Of a stretch of DNA of 64,000 nucleotides, positions 43,753 to 53,133 are shown in pieces. Origin of the DNA: Gammaproteobacteria bacterium (GTDB lineage: Bacteria; Pseudomonadota; Gammaproteobacteria; Acidiferrobacterales; SPGG2); assembly GCA_029861845.1 (NCBI GenBank), contig JAOTYM010000004.1:1-64000 (forward strand), written 5' to 3'. A program made the position numbers and the translations under genes. The notes beneath the pieces are model-generated. The model saw only the letters and a program-made list of their open reading frames with translations. It was not told the DNA's origin and did no database searches. Positions within the stretch are counted from its first letter, which is position 1, and every line of letters begins with the position of its first letter.

Positions 43753-45293
43753 TAGCAGCAAGAGGAATGCGAGCGAAAGCGTCCACTATCTCCCCCACGT
43801 TGGCAGAAGCCGACGATACCATCGCAGCCATAGACCTCGGTTCCAACAGCTTTCATATGAAAGTGGCACGCCTGCGCGATGGCGAGTTGAGCGTGCTCGA
43901 CCGCTTACGCGAGATGGCGCGTTTGGCGGGCGCCCTGGATGAAGACAATCGTTTGGTGCCGGCGGCGACGGCGCCTGCCTTGGCTTGTCTGAAACGTTTC
44001 GGCGAACGCGTGCGTCACATGCCAGCCGGTAATGTTCGCGTAGTCGGAACCAATACCTTGCGGTGTGCACATAACAGCGCTGAGTTCATCGCTGCGGCTG
44101 AAGTAGCCCTTGGACATCCTATCGAGGTGATATCCGGCGTAGAAGAAGCGCGCTTGGTTTATCTCGGTGTTGTTCAAAGCGTCGCCAACGATGGCCAACG
44201 CCGATTGGTCATCGACATTGGTGGTGGTAGCACCGAGTTAATTATCGGTGAGGGCCCACAACCAACCTACATGGAAAGCCTTTACATGGGTTGTGTCAAC
44301 ATGAGTGAGGCATACTTTCTTGACGGAAAAGTGTCACGCAAACGGCTTCGTCGCGCAGGTATTGCGGCACGTAGCGAGCTCGAACCCCACGAGGCTAGAT
44401 TTCGACGGTTGGGTTGGGAAGAGGCGATTGGTACATCCGGCACTATCCGGGCCGTTGAACGTGTCGTGACCGAGGCAGGCTGGAGTAACGAAGGTATCAC
44501 GCCGTCAGTGCTAAAACGTTTACTTGCCGCGTTGGTCAAGGCGGAGCATGTGGAACACCTAAGGTTGCCCGGGCTTAGTGCTGATAGGGCGCCGGTTTTT
44601 GCGGGAGGGGTAGTGGTATTGCATGCTGCGTTCGAAGCGCTTGGCATTGAACGTATGCTGCTCTCTGATGGCGCACTACGCGAAGGGCTGCTCTACGATT
44701 TGATGGGACGTATTCGCCACGAAGATGTGCGTAGCCGCACGGTGAGCGGGCTTGCCAAACGGCACGACGTAGATCTAGATCAGGCCGTGCAGGTGGAGCG
44801 AACGGCACTGCGGTTTTTCGGGCAGGTCATGGAAGATTGGTCATTAGGCGGTGATTTACCACAGCAATTGTTGCGCTGGGCCGCCCAGCTCCACGAGCTT
44901 GGGCTCGACATTGCACATAACCAGTACCATAAACACGGCGCATACATTCTAGAGAATGCAGATCTCCTCGGCTTTTCCCGACAAGAACAGCATCTGCTTG
45001 CCGTGCTCGTGCGTGCCCACCGCCGAAAATATCCCACAAGCGTGGTTCGGGCGTTGCCGGCAAATTGGTTGCCAATCATGCAGCAGTTGATTGTCCTACT
45101 ACGTTTGGCCGTCGTGTTGCACCGAAGTCGCTCGCCCGACCCATTGCCGCCGCTTACGCTAAAAGGAAAGGCACATTCCCTGGTAGTAGAGTTCCCGAAG
45201 CATTGGTTGAGAGAGCATCCGTTGACGCGAGCCGATTTACAAGAGGAAGCAGAGTTCTTAAGGGTTGCTGACATCCAACTAAAGGTACGTTAG
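43749..45293 (+). CDS. ppx: Exopolyphosphatase (Ppx/GppA family)
   Basis: A 514-residue Ppx/GppA phosphatase. AAIDLGSNSFHMKVAR (phosphate 1), VISGVEEARLVYLGV, VIDIGGGSTELIIG (phosphate 2) and GTSGTIRAVER form the ASKHA fold, followed by an HD-like helical domain (WAAQLHELGLDIAHNQYHKHG). It degrades polyphosphate from the end, or pppGpp. Starts are TTG 43749, overlapping the CHAD stop, or ATG 43767. Translation looks coupled to the CHAD gene. Confidence 0.95.
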   Translation: MIAARGMRAKASTISPTLAEADDTIAAIDLGSNSFHMKVARLRDGELSVLDRLREMARLAGALDEDNRLVPAATAPALACLKRFGERVRHMPAGNVRVVGTNTLRCAHNSAEFIAAAEVALGHPIEVISGVEEARLVYLGVVQSVANDGQRRLVIDIGGGSTELIIGEGPQPTYMESLYMGCVNMSEAYFLDGKVSRKRLRRAGIAARSELEPHEARFRRLGWEEAIGTSGTIRAVERVVTEAGWSNEGITPSVLKRLLAALVKAEHVEHLRLPGLSADRAPVFAGGVVVLHAAFEALGIERMLLSDGALREGLLYDLMGRIRHEDVRSRTVSGLAKRHDVDLDQAVQVERTALRFFGQVMEDWSLGGDLPQQLLRWAAQLHELGLDIAHNQYHKHGAYILENADLLGFSRQEQHLLAVLVRAHRRKYPTSVVRALPANWLPIMQQLIVLLRLAVVLHRSRSPDPLPPLTLKGKAHSLVVEFPKHWLREHPLTRADLQEEAEFLRVADIQLKVR

Positions 45294-45305
45294 GCACAGG
45301 CCACA

Positions 45306-45956
45306 GTGCATACCCATCGTTGGCCCAAAACGGTTGCTGCGGCGCGATCCATCCAAGAGAGCCTTCGCCACGAAGTAATCAAGAGAGATGAATTGGCGAA
45401 ACCTCAGCGAGTAGCGGGTGTCGATGTGGGATTTGAGCAGGGTGGGACGGTAACGCGGGCTGCCGTTGCTGTTTTGGATTTCCCAGGTCTGACCCTGCGC
45501 GAACACGCCATCGTGCGTCGCAAGACACGCTTTCCTTATGTGCCAGGATATTTGTCCTTTCGGGAGGCCCCCGCTATCTTAGCGGCACTGAAAAAACTGC
45601 GCGAGAAGCCCGATTTGATCTTATGTGATGGCCAAGGGTTGGCACATCCGCGTAGTTTCGGGTTGGCATGCCATCTCGGTGTGCTGGCGGACATTCCCAG
45701 TATTGGTGTCGCCAAGTCGCGGCTCATCGGTGATCATGACCGTCTGCCCGAAAGGAAGGGCGCCTGGGCGCCACTCTTGGTTGACGGCGAACGCGTCGGT
45801 GCCGTCCTACGCACCCGTACGGGTGTGCGTCCCCTCTATATTTCCGTTGGTCACCGCATAAGTTTGAGGACGGCGATCAAGTATGTATTGTTGTGCACCA
45901 CCAAGTATCGATTGCCGGAGACGACGCGCCACGCCCATAGGCTCGCATCTGGCTAG
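45306..45956 (+). CDS. nfi: Endonuclease V (deoxyinosine 3' endonuclease)
   Basis: A 216-residue repair enzyme that nicks DNA next to deoxyinosine. Catalytic residues line up as D40 ([12 protein letters not shown]), E87 ([14 protein letters not shown]) and D108 ([16 protein letters not shown]), and the C-terminal [17 protein letters not shown] and [12 protein letters not shown] segments are canonical. The start is GTG 45306, 12 bases after ppx, so it is probably in the same transcript. It overlaps the convergent phosphoesterase by 4 bases. Confidence 0.95.
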   Translation: MHTHRWPKTVAAARSIQESLRHEVIKRDELAKPQRVAGVDVGFEQGGTVTRAAVAVLDFPGLTLREHAIVRRKTRFPYVPGYLSFREAPAILAALKKLREKPDLILCDGQGLAHPRSFGLACHLGVLADIPSIGVAKSRLIGDHDRLPERKGAWAPLLVDGERVGAVLRTRTGVRPLYISVGHRISLRTAIKYVLLCTTKYRLPETTRHAHRLASG

Positions 45957-46477
45957 GTATCATATTGCAGTGAACATGTGGTGACTGCGTGCCAATCGGC
46001 CACCGATACGGTCAGGTGCACCAATTGCAATCGGTTTACGACGAAGTCAGGGGGTAAGCACGGCTCGATCTCGCTACGCAGTTCGTCTTTTTCTTTCCGT
46101 GGCAAGTGGCCATAGATGAGACTTAGGTGCGGTAGATAATCGGACACGAAGTCGCAGCCGAAGGTATCGGCGGCAGATTCGTGTGCCTGCGCCAGGTCTG
46201 CCGACGGCTCGAGCTTTACATAGAAACAGCGGAAATAGTACGCCTCCCTGGCAATTCCTTGTGGACGCAGTGTGAGCACACGTAGCTGCTGGGCCAAATG
46301 CTCGGTGCCCTCGGTTAGATCTTCTTCAGCCCCGGTCACCCTGCCTAGCAGCGTAACGTGCGGTGCGAACCGCGGACCTTTGTATCGGTTGCTCAGGTCG
46401 TCGATAAGACTGGCGAAACTATCAGTGCCGACCTGATCGGGCAACAGCCAGAGGGCGTAGCGTTTGAGTTCGGCCAT
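45953..46477 (-). CDS. 2H phosphoesterase (2'-5' RNA ligase/cyclic phosphodiesterase-like)
   Basis: A 174-residue 2H-superfamily protein with two HxT/S motifs, FAPHVTLLG near residue 41 and [10 protein letters not shown] near residue 118, each supplying a catalytic histidine. Members hydrolyse 2',3'-cyclic phosphates or ligate RNA. The closest match by eye is the cyclic phosphodiesterase type; the substrate is unknown. It lies 10 bases after the stop of the upstream M28 peptidase and may be cotranscribed. Confidence 0.85.
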   Translation of the reverse strand: MAELKRYALWLLPDQVGTDSFASLIDDLSNRYKGPRFAPHVTLLGRVTGAEEDLTEGTEHLAQQLRVLTLRPQGIAREAYYFRCFYVKLEPSADLAQAHESAADTFGCDFVSDYLPHLSLIYGHLPRKEKDELRSEIEPCLPPDFVVNRLQLVHLTVSVADWHAVTTCSLQYDT

Positions 46478-46487
46478 AGCCGCCGCT

Positions 46488-47549
46488 TCACTGAGGCTGG
46501 GCCAGTGCCCGTACTACCGCCGTCAAACCTTGAACTACCTGTGCCAGTCGGCGGTAATCGACTTTGTCGGGCTTGTCCTCAGCCGTGTGGTAGTACGGAT
46601 AACGGTAGAGTGCGGTGTCGGTGATCATTACGGCCGGAATGCCTTCTCGCCAGAACGACCAATGATCACTCCAATCCACGCCGGGTATCCATCCGAAGGT
46701 GGCGACACGCTCCGCGGGAAGATCGCTGGCGGCGCGGAAGGCAGCGACGACCTGTCCTAACAGTGCCCGCGACCGAAGGTTGGATACGAAACCGATGAAA
46801 TTGCCGGTGTCGGGGTAAAATAGACCCAGCGGCGGCGGATAATGTTGACTATTAGGTTCATCGCGGTAGTAACCAATGGTTTCGAGACAGAGCATGGCTC
46901 GAATGATGTCACCGCGGGCGCGTGCCATCTTTACGTATTGCCGGCTACCCATGGCTTCGGTCTTGAAGAATGGTGGTTCCTCGTTGACGAATGTGACGAA
47001 GCGAATCGTACGTTGGGATTGCGCCTTGGCCAGGTAGCCGGACAGTTCCAACATAGCGGCGACTCCGCTGCCGTTGTCATTGGCGCCGGGACTGCCGAAA
47101 ACCGAATCATAGTGTGCACCGACGAGGACAATTTCAGGTGACTGGCCTTGTCGCGTGATCTCCAGATTGGCCACTTTTCTGTTTCCTGTTTCGTGTTCAT
47201 GTCGCGTAACCACATAGCCCTGATTACGCCAAATTTGTTCAATGTAATCGGCGGCCTCGGTTAGCGCCGAAAAGTGGACCAGGTTGCGCTCCCCGATCGA
47301 GTCGGCAAGCATTTCTACATGGGCACGAAGCCGCACCGCGAGACGGGCAATCCCTTCTGCTTGTGCCGCACCGCTTGGGTGGTTGATCGCCTGGGTCATT
47401 GTGACAATAATCAACGCCAATACCGCAACGGTAAGCGCCACCAGGTAGCGCGAGCCCTTTCTGGATCGCGGTTGATACTGCCTTTGTTCATGTCTCACCA
47501 GCTGAATGTTGTCGGCATTGTCTAGGTGGTGTGGGGGTCGAGAATACAT
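46488..47549 (-). CDS. Membrane-anchored M28 family peptidase
   Basis: A 353-residue M28 zinc aminopeptidase-like protein. A cytoplasmic N-terminal tail of about 35 residues precedes a membrane helix (YLVALTVAVLALIIVTM). Zinc-site segments are VGAHYDSVFGSPGANDNGSG, FVNEEPPFF and YHTAEDKPDKVDYRRL. It probably faces the periplasm; the substrate is unknown. The ATG 47549 shares the palindrome CATG with the divergent radical SAM start. The track's TTG 47582 would overlap that gene by more. Confidence 0.87.
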   Translation of the reverse strand: MYSRPPHHLDNADNIQLVRHEQRQYQPRSRKGSRYLVALTVAVLALIIVTMTQAINHPSGAAQAEGIARLAVRLRAHVEMLADSIGERNLVHFSALTEAADYIEQIWRNQGYVVTRHEHETGNRKVANLEITRQGQSPEIVLVGAHYDSVFGSPGANDNGSGVAAMLELSGYLAKAQSQRTIRFVTFVNEEPPFFKTEAMGSRQYVKMARARGDIIRAMLCLETIGYYRDEPNSQHYPPPLGLFYPDTGNFIGFVSNLRSRALLGQVVAAFRAASDLPAERVATFGWIPGVDWSDHWSFWREGIPAVMITDTALYRYPYYHTAEDKPDKVDYRRLAQVVQGLTAVVRALAQPQ

Positions 47550-48660
47550 GTCAAACTCGTCCGAGGAAAATAGTATCGTCAATCCCGAACTGCGGGTTCG
47601 TAAGGGTCGGGGGACACTGAGCCGTCGTGACGGGCGCTATCAGGAACTACGCCGTGCGGCTATTGATGATGGTTGGGCGAGCCTCGATGAGGAACCGCCA
47701 CCGCTACGTACTACGGTAACCGAAGACACGTCTCGCACCGTAATTGCGCGTAATGAATCTCCGGATGTCCCGTTTGAGCAATCCATCAATCCCTATCGTG
47801 GCTGTGAACACGGTTGTGTGTATTGTTATGCGCGGCCCACCCATGCCTATCTCGGACTCTCGCCGGGATTAGACTTTGAAAGCCGCCTGTTTGCCAAGCC
47901 CAATGCGGCGCGGTTGCTCGAAGCGGCATTGCGTAAACCGAGCTATCACTGCAAAGTCATCGCGCTCGGGACAAATACCGACCCCTACCAACCGATCGAA
48001 CGAAAATTCAAGATAACCCGGCAGATACTCGGCGTGCTGTCAGCCAATAACCACCCCGTTACCATCGTAACGAAATCGGCCCTGGTTGAGCGCGATATAG
48101 ATATCCTTTCAGATATGGCGGTGCGGGGACTGGCTCATGTGACATTATCGTTGACGACTTTCGATAGAAAACTTTCACGTCGCATGGAACCGCGCGCGAC
48201 GGCGCCCCAACGACGGCTACAAACACTCGCCAAGTTGGCTGAAGCCGACATACCTACCGGAGTCTTAGTTGCCCCGGTAATCCCCGGTCTCAACGATGCA
48301 GAGATCGAAAAGCTCGTCACCGCATCTGCAGAGAATGGTGTGCGCACTGTGCGTTATATTATGTTGCGTCTGCCGCTCGAGATTAGCGAGTTATTCCAGG
48401 AGTGGCTCGATGCCCACTATCCCTTGAAAAAAGACCGAGTAATGGCACTTGTACGAGAAACGCGCGGTGGGCGTGACAACGATTCACGGTTTGGCAAACG
48501 CATGAGCGGGACGGGTAACTATGCGGCCATGATCGAACGGCGCTTTCGGTTAGTTTGTAAGAAACAGGGGTTGAATCGAGATACCAGGATTCTGGATACC
48601 GGTAAATTCCGGGTGCCGGCGCATCGCGGCGACCAACTTGCGCTGTTCGGCGCTCAGTAG
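47548..48660 (+). CDS. PA0069 family radical SAM protein
   Basis: A 370-residue radical SAM protein with cluster cysteines C86, C90 and C93 in YRGCEHGCVYCYARP. KGRGTLSRRDGRY, HAYLGLSPGLDFESRL, YQPIERKFKITRQIL and DNDSRFGKRMSGTG match the PA0069/SplB-related family of unknown function. The N-terminal extension before the core is typical. I chose ATG 47548 over the track's 47506. It is divergent from the peptidase, with start codons that overlap. Confidence 0.9.
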   Translation: MSNSSEENSIVNPELRVRKGRGTLSRRDGRYQELRRAAIDDGWASLDEEPPPLRTTVTEDTSRTVIARNESPDVPFEQSINPYRGCEHGCVYCYARPTHAYLGLSPGLDFESRLFAKPNAARLLEAALRKPSYHCKVIALGTNTDPYQPIERKFKITRQILGVLSANNHPVTIVTKSALVERDIDILSDMAVRGLAHVTLSLTTFDRKLSRRMEPRATAPQRRLQTLAKLAEADIPTGVLVAPVIPGLNDAEIEKLVTASAENGVRTVRYIMLRLPLEISELFQEWLDAHYPLKKDRVMALVRETRGGRDNDSRFGKRMSGTGNYAAMIERRFRLVCKKQGLNRDTRILDTGKFRVPAHRGDQLALFGAQ

Positions 48661-48669
48661 AAATAACAG

Positions 48670-49950
48670 TCAGTTGCGAAGCATCAACGGCATATAGTTG
48701 TCTGGCTTGATGCCATAAGCACCTGGTTCAAGTACACGATCAATCTCGCAAGGCTGACCGTCTGCAGTCGTTTGGTGCGTGAGTTTAATCGTCTTGGGCG
48801 AGTTATACGGCGATTTGTCCGGCATCAACACCGGCGTTATATGTGGTTTCAGACGCCTAACTTGGTTTACGGTTACAACCACGCCGATGTCACCGGTGTT
48901 TAGCTCGACGATGGTACCGATGGGATAAATCCCCATGCAGCGAATGAAGTGTTCTACTAGCAGCGTTTCAAACTCACTATCGCGCCAATCGTAGATATCT
49001 TGCAATGCTGTGTGGGCCGAAATGGGCTCGCGATAGGAACTCTGGCTGATGAGCGAATCGTAGCAATCAACGATACCAATGATCTGGGCATAGGACGGAA
49101 TCTGATCTTTTCTGAGCCCACGCAAATATCCCGAGCCATTCCACCTTTCGTGATGATAGCCGGCGCCATCTATTACTGCGGCCGAAAGACCTTTCGACTC
49201 ACTGAGAATCTCGACGCCCCATCGAACGTGTCGCTGCATCACGTCATATTCTTCCGATGTCAATCGGTCTGGTTTATTCAGTATTTCAGTTGGGACTTTT
49301 GCTTTTCCTACATCATGAAGCAATGTCGCTATGCCAAGCGTTGATAGTTCTGTCGATCCCATTCCCAAGTGACGGCCGAAGGTGAGAGCGAAGATGCAGG
49401 TATGTACACTGTGGCGCACCGTCATGTCCGCAATGTTTTGCAATTGACCAAAGCACATTAGCGCATTGGGGTTGCGGATGATGCTATCAACCATGCACGA
49501 CACTACTTGTGTGACATTGGTTGTGTCTACATGTCTTGCGGACCTTGCGTCTTCCATCAGCAGCTTGGTTGCCGCCACGAGCTCATTGTAAGTGCGTGCG
49601 ACAGCACGAATTTCATCCTCCAATTCCGTAGTGTCGTGGTATCTTGGTGTTGCGTTGTGCAGACTTGGATTGAGCTTGAGAACCTCGAAGTCGAGCCCTT
49701 GTTGTTGTTCTAGATCGGCAGTCTTTGCTGGCGGCCATTTGCCGGCCGGCGGGTGTCGTGTGCTCGGATAGGGGAGGTCGTCGGGTACGTCAATGTAGAC
49801 GTACTGGCACTGACGTTTTAGTTTGTCAATTTGCGCCTTTGAATTGATATGAAGCCCGCGAAACGAAGGCAGAGAGTTGAGCTGAGGACGATCGAAACCC
49901 GAGACATACATCCCCAACTCGAGTTCCTCGACGGCTATCTTCTTCTTCAT
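48670..49950 (-). CDS. DUF3391 / HD-GYP domain protein (c-di-GMP phosphodiesterase-like)
   Basis: A 426-residue protein: an N-terminal DUF3391 domain (KKKIAVEELELGMYVSGFDR) and an HD-GYP domain with the HD pair in TLLHDVGKAKVPTEIL, HHERWNGSGYLRGL and IVDCYDSLIS. HD-GYP proteins hydrolyse cyclic di-GMP. The GYP tripeptide is GYL here, while the metal-binding histidines remain, so activity is uncertain. ATG 49950 matches the DUF3391 start; the track's 50010 adds 20 residues. It converges with the PA0069 gene, 9 bases between stops. Confidence 0.9.
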   Translation of the reverse strand: MKKKIAVEELELGMYVSGFDRPQLNSLPSFRGLHINSKAQIDKLKRQCQYVYIDVPDDLPYPSTRHPPAGKWPPAKTADLEQQQGLDFEVLKLNPSLHNATPRYHDTTELEDEIRAVARTYNELVAATKLLMEDARSARHVDTTNVTQVVSCMVDSIIRNPNALMCFGQLQNIADMTVRHSVHTCIFALTFGRHLGMGSTELSTLGIATLLHDVGKAKVPTEILNKPDRLTSEEYDVMQRHVRWGVEILSESKGLSAAVIDGAGYHHERWNGSGYLRGLRKDQIPSYAQIIGIVDCYDSLISQSSYREPISAHTALQDIYDWRDSEFETLLVEHFIRCMGIYPIGTIVELNTGDIGVVVTVNQVRRLKPHITPVLMPDKSPYNSPKTIKLTHQTTADGQPCEIDRVLEPGAYGIKPDNYMPLMLRN

Positions 49951-50340
49951 TGCTAGCGCGCAAATCCTTCCTAATCGATGCGGCGGGTAAGCGCTTGATT
50001 TAACATGCAATTTTCACGCCAATCGTACGCCGACCCGCGATCGACCATGATCGCGTGCGCAAGAGCCGAACGAATGCATTGATAAACAATGGATTACGCG
50101 CACACAATGGTGCCCGGCCGCGTTCGTGGCTCGCGTTGGCCTGGGCAACCGATAAGGTATGAGTTGCCTGCCAACGTCACCCCGTGGGCGCCTTAGGTGC
50201 CCCCAAGCGTCGCCTGCAAAATCCGTCGACAGCGACGCCCACATCCAGGGGTCGACCCAGGCTAAGGCTGGGTTGGTGTGGCCGCCGGCATGCAAAGGAT
50301 GAAACAATAGCGACGCACCTTTATAGAGGCGCTAGATCTC
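49951..50340. other. Intergenic region (about 390 bases) between divergent genes
   Basis: The overlapping track ORFs (50014-50307 -, 50184-50435 +) have no family look. I see two short inverted repeats: GGGCGCC/GGTGCCC around 50188-50204 and ACCCAG/CTGGGT around 50256-50275. No promoter stands out. AGGAAGG at about 49966-49972 (minus) may belong to the HD-GYP leader. Confidence 0.5.
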
Positions 50341-50655
50341 GTGCACAAGCTTTACACCGCTGCCGACCTTCCGGAAGCTTACATTGTCCTGAATTTGTTA
50401 ACGCAGGCGCGCATCGAGGCGCGCGTGTTCAATGAGAACGCACAAGGTGGTTTGGGGGAGATACCATTCACCCATGCCTATCCAGAGGTTTGGCTTGTGG
50501 ATGAGGCGGACATGGAACGCGCCAATCAGGTGATCGAAAACTACGAATCGTCTGAAGTCGAAGGCAACATCTACTGTGACGGATGTCGCGAGGAAAACCC
50601 GGCTAACTTTCAGTATTGTTGGAACTGTGGCGAACTAATCAACGAGCGGCCGTGA
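50341..50655 (+). CDS. DUF2007 domain protein with C-terminal zinc ribbon
   Basis: A 104-residue protein. LYTAADLPEAYIVLNLLTQARIEARVFN and GEIPFTHAYPEVWLVDEADMERA are the DUF2007 fold; CDGCREENPANFQYCWNCG is a zinc ribbon with four cysteines (C-x2-C, C-x2-C). DUF2007 domains are thought to act in signal transduction, without firm evidence. The start is GTG 50341. The radical SAM gene follows 10 bases later. Confidence 0.86.
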   Translation: MHKLYTAADLPEAYIVLNLLTQARIEARVFNENAQGGLGEIPFTHAYPEVWLVDEADMERANQVIENYESSEVEGNIYCDGCREENPANFQYCWNCGELINERP

Positions 50656-50665
50656 GCGAATAGAC

Positions 50666-51769
50666 ATGACGACACCATCGGTTACAGCACCGACACAGTA
50701 TCGACTCGTACCGACTCGGCTACAGGAGCGCCGAGACAAATCAAGAACAAGTTGCCATCTCTGTCTGTGGCGCTGCACGCTTCGTCACGGTCAGCGTGGT
50801 CTTTGTCAGGCCCATGTTAATCGTCATGGCACGTTGTATAACCTCTCCTACGGAATAATATCTGCGATCGATGTAGGTCCGATTGAAGCTAAACCAGTGC
50901 GTCACTTCCGTCCCGGCAGCCGGATTATGTCTGTAGGTAGTTATGGTTGTAATTTTCGTTGTGGCGGTTGTCACAATCTCGAGATCTCATGGGGTGTGCA
51001 AGCACTCGATGCACTAGCCCGCGGCCAGGCGACGGCCGCCTACGCCCGACCCGAGGAGCTAGTGGAGGCAGCGCAACGCCATCAGGTTGATGGAATTGCC
51101 TTTACCTACTCCGAACCCGCGGTATGGCTTGAGTATGTTATCGACGTTTCTCGGTTAGCGCGAACAGCTGGACTATTCACAGTCTACGTTTCCAACAGCT
51201 TTGTGACGGATGAGGCGTTAACAATGATGGCGCCAGATGTTGATGTGCTGTGTTCGGATATAAAGAGTATGGATGATGCCTTTTACGCAGACATTTGCCG
51301 GGCGGCGTCCGTAGATCAGGTGCTGGCATCCATCGAGAAGGCCAATCGACTAGGTATTCATGTCGAAACTCGGACCAATGTGATACCCAGTCGAAACGAT
51401 GATCTCGAAATGTTAGGCCGCATCGCGGTATGGATCCGTGATCGTTTGGGCGCCGATAGCCCTTGGCATATCACGAAGTTCTTTCCTGCCTATAAGCTCA
51501 GCCATTTGCCGGCCACGCCGAGTGAGATCCTGTGGCGGGCACACGACACCGCACGAACGGCGGGCTTGCGCAATGTTTATGTTTACGACGACAAAGGTTG
51601 TGACTGTGCTGATGAAAATCTGCCGGTGGCGGCATATCTATCACAAGACCCCGCACAAGTGCATGCCGTAAAAAAATGTGCAGCCCCATGTTGCGGTGAT
51701 GACGGGGTGTTATTGAAGAAGTATGAGCAACGACTCGATTCGCGCGACCAATCAGCTGGTGATCGGTAG
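50666..51769 (+). CDS. amrS: AmmeMemoRadiSam system radical SAM enzyme
   Basis: A 367-residue radical SAM protein with C95-x3-C99-x2-C102 in SYGCNFRCGGCHNLEIS and the N-terminal cysteine cluster CHLCLWRC (C30, C33, C37, C47) typical of AmrS. C-terminal cysteine groups (KGCDCAD, KKCAAPCCG) may hold further metal. The system usually also has AMMECR1 and Memo proteins, which are not next to it. The reaction is unknown. It is probably cotranscribed with the DUF2007 gene. Confidence 0.92.
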   Translation: MTTPSVTAPTQYRLVPTRLQERRDKSRTSCHLCLWRCTLRHGQRGLCQAHVNRHGTLYNLSYGIISAIDVGPIEAKPVRHFRPGSRIMSVGSYGCNFRCGGCHNLEISWGVQALDALARGQATAAYARPEELVEAAQRHQVDGIAFTYSEPAVWLEYVIDVSRLARTAGLFTVYVSNSFVTDEALTMMAPDVDVLCSDIKSMDDAFYADICRAASVDQVLASIEKANRLGIHVETRTNVIPSRNDDLEMLGRIAVWIRDRLGADSPWHITKFFPAYKLSHLPATPSEILWRAHDTARTAGLRNVYVYDDKGCDCADENLPVAAYLSQDPAQVHAVKKCAAPCCGDDGVLLKKYEQRLDSRDQSAGDR

Positions 51770-51783
51770 GGTGAGACAGGGTA

Positions 51784-52956
51784 TTACATGCGGGCGCTTA
51801 GCTCGGCCTCAGCCATAACCTTAAACCGCAATAAGTCGCCGCCGATATAAGACCAGGGTGTGTTTTGCTCGGAGATGATCTCCGAGAATTTCTTGGAGAA
51901 TTTGGCGTATTTGTGCGTATCTTTTTCTGGCAGCGCTTCCGCTGTCGTTTCCACGAACGGGATTAGAACCTCGATCTTCTGTAGTTTCTCGCGCTTGGAA
52001 CGAATATCCCGATCTTCTTCCTTGGACCGGAAGTAGATGTCTGCGTTAGACATCATCGGCGCAATTGCCCGATTTAGATTCCCAAAGTCTAGCTTGAACA
52101 TCCCATACGAGCGTTGATATAGCTTAAACAATTCAATCATGTCATGTTTCGTTTTGATCAGGCGCGGGTGTGCTTTGAGACCCGTACGGCATATCGAATA
52201 CACGTCCTCATAGCTAGCTTCCTTCAAGTTGAGACTATCTTGAGTTTTTTCCCGCATGTCTGGGTTCATTACCATTTGGCACATTTCCTTCAAGTCAGCC
52301 AATATCTCGTTTACTTCCTCAGCCATTAGGCGCGACTTGTGTTTGGCGGATTTTAGTTTTTTCTCTGCTTCACCGTAATCGAATGTCTGCACAACATCCT
52401 CCTTGATTCTTGCTTCGATCTGGCTGCGTGCCCGCGCTCCAAGTGCTCCCGATAGTCTATCCTTAAGGCGGTGCCTTGCTTCTTGGGCAATACGGTGCTC
52501 ATTCGCGCACCTGGCCTCGTTCTCTTTCACACCGATGTATCTTTCCATCGTGCCATGGAGGACGCGGATACGGTTTAGAAACTCGCGGGAAAACAACACA
52601 AACGGGCCAACAAAATCACTGTTCTCCTCCGCTGTTATTTTTAGGCGATCGAATTGGCGGGCTAATGCACTAAGCTTTTTTTCGAGCGTCTCTGCACTTC
52701 GCGATATGCCGGCCAGAATCGTGGATACGTCGGTAAACGCTTTGTTGATAGTCTTGGTTGTCTTCAATATCAAGATTAGCTTGCGCAACATGGTTTCTTC
52801 GCCGCTGGTCCGCAGAAATAATGCTTGCAGGCTCTTTTTGGCGTCCTCGAGCTGGCTGTCCGTCAGCAGCTCATGCTCTTCGATGTACGCCAACGTTGTC
52901 ATCGAGATAAGCGCCTCTTTGAGCTGGGCATCTACGATTTTGTTGGCGGTTTGCAT
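51784..52956 (-). CDS. Unknown 390-residue helical/coiled-coil protein
   Basis: I do not recognise a family. The protein is almost wholly helical and charged, with heptad-like stretches (AETLEKKLSALARQFDRLKI, GEAEKKLKSAKHKSRLMAEE). It has no signal, membrane helix or nucleotide-binding motif. It may form a filament or scaffold, or interact with another regulatory protein; this is inference only. It stands alone, convergent with amrS (14 bases) and divergent from htpX. Confidence 0.75.
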   Translation of the reverse strand: MQTANKIVDAQLKEALISMTTLAYIEEHELLTDSQLEDAKKSLQALFLRTSGEETMLRKLILILKTTKTINKAFTDVSTILAGISRSAETLEKKLSALARQFDRLKITAEENSDFVGPFVLFSREFLNRIRVLHGTMERYIGVKENEARCANEHRIAQEARHRLKDRLSGALGARARSQIEARIKEDVVQTFDYGEAEKKLKSAKHKSRLMAEEVNEILADLKEMCQMVMNPDMREKTQDSLNLKEASYEDVYSICRTGLKAHPRLIKTKHDMIELFKLYQRSYGMFKLDFGNLNRAIAPMMSNADIYFRSKEEDRDIRSKREKLQKIEVLIPFVETTAEALPEKDTHKYAKFSKKFSEIISEQNTPWSYIGGDLLRFKVMAEAELSARM

Positions 52957-53133
52957 GGCAGAAGGACGGTATCTCGGCTGAAAGAACGGGGCCTATCTTG
53001 CCTAAAGTGGGGCACGTCCCCCGACCTCTGTCTCGAGGCTACGGCTTACACTTTTTATGATAGCATTTTTCCCTATTTAGGCATGTAGAAAACCCGGAAA
53101 TCACGCGCCGCGCACTATCGGTGGAGGAAGATT

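Noticed and set aside
43272-43856. 194-codon minus-strand ORF over the CHAD/ppx junction
   Set aside because: Both plus-strand genes are well supported, and the ORF has no motif.
53046-53078. Heat-shock promoter upstream of htpX
   Set aside because: CCCTATTT resembles a -10, but the sequence 14 bases upstream (CTTTTT) is a poor -35, so I do not list it as a promoter.
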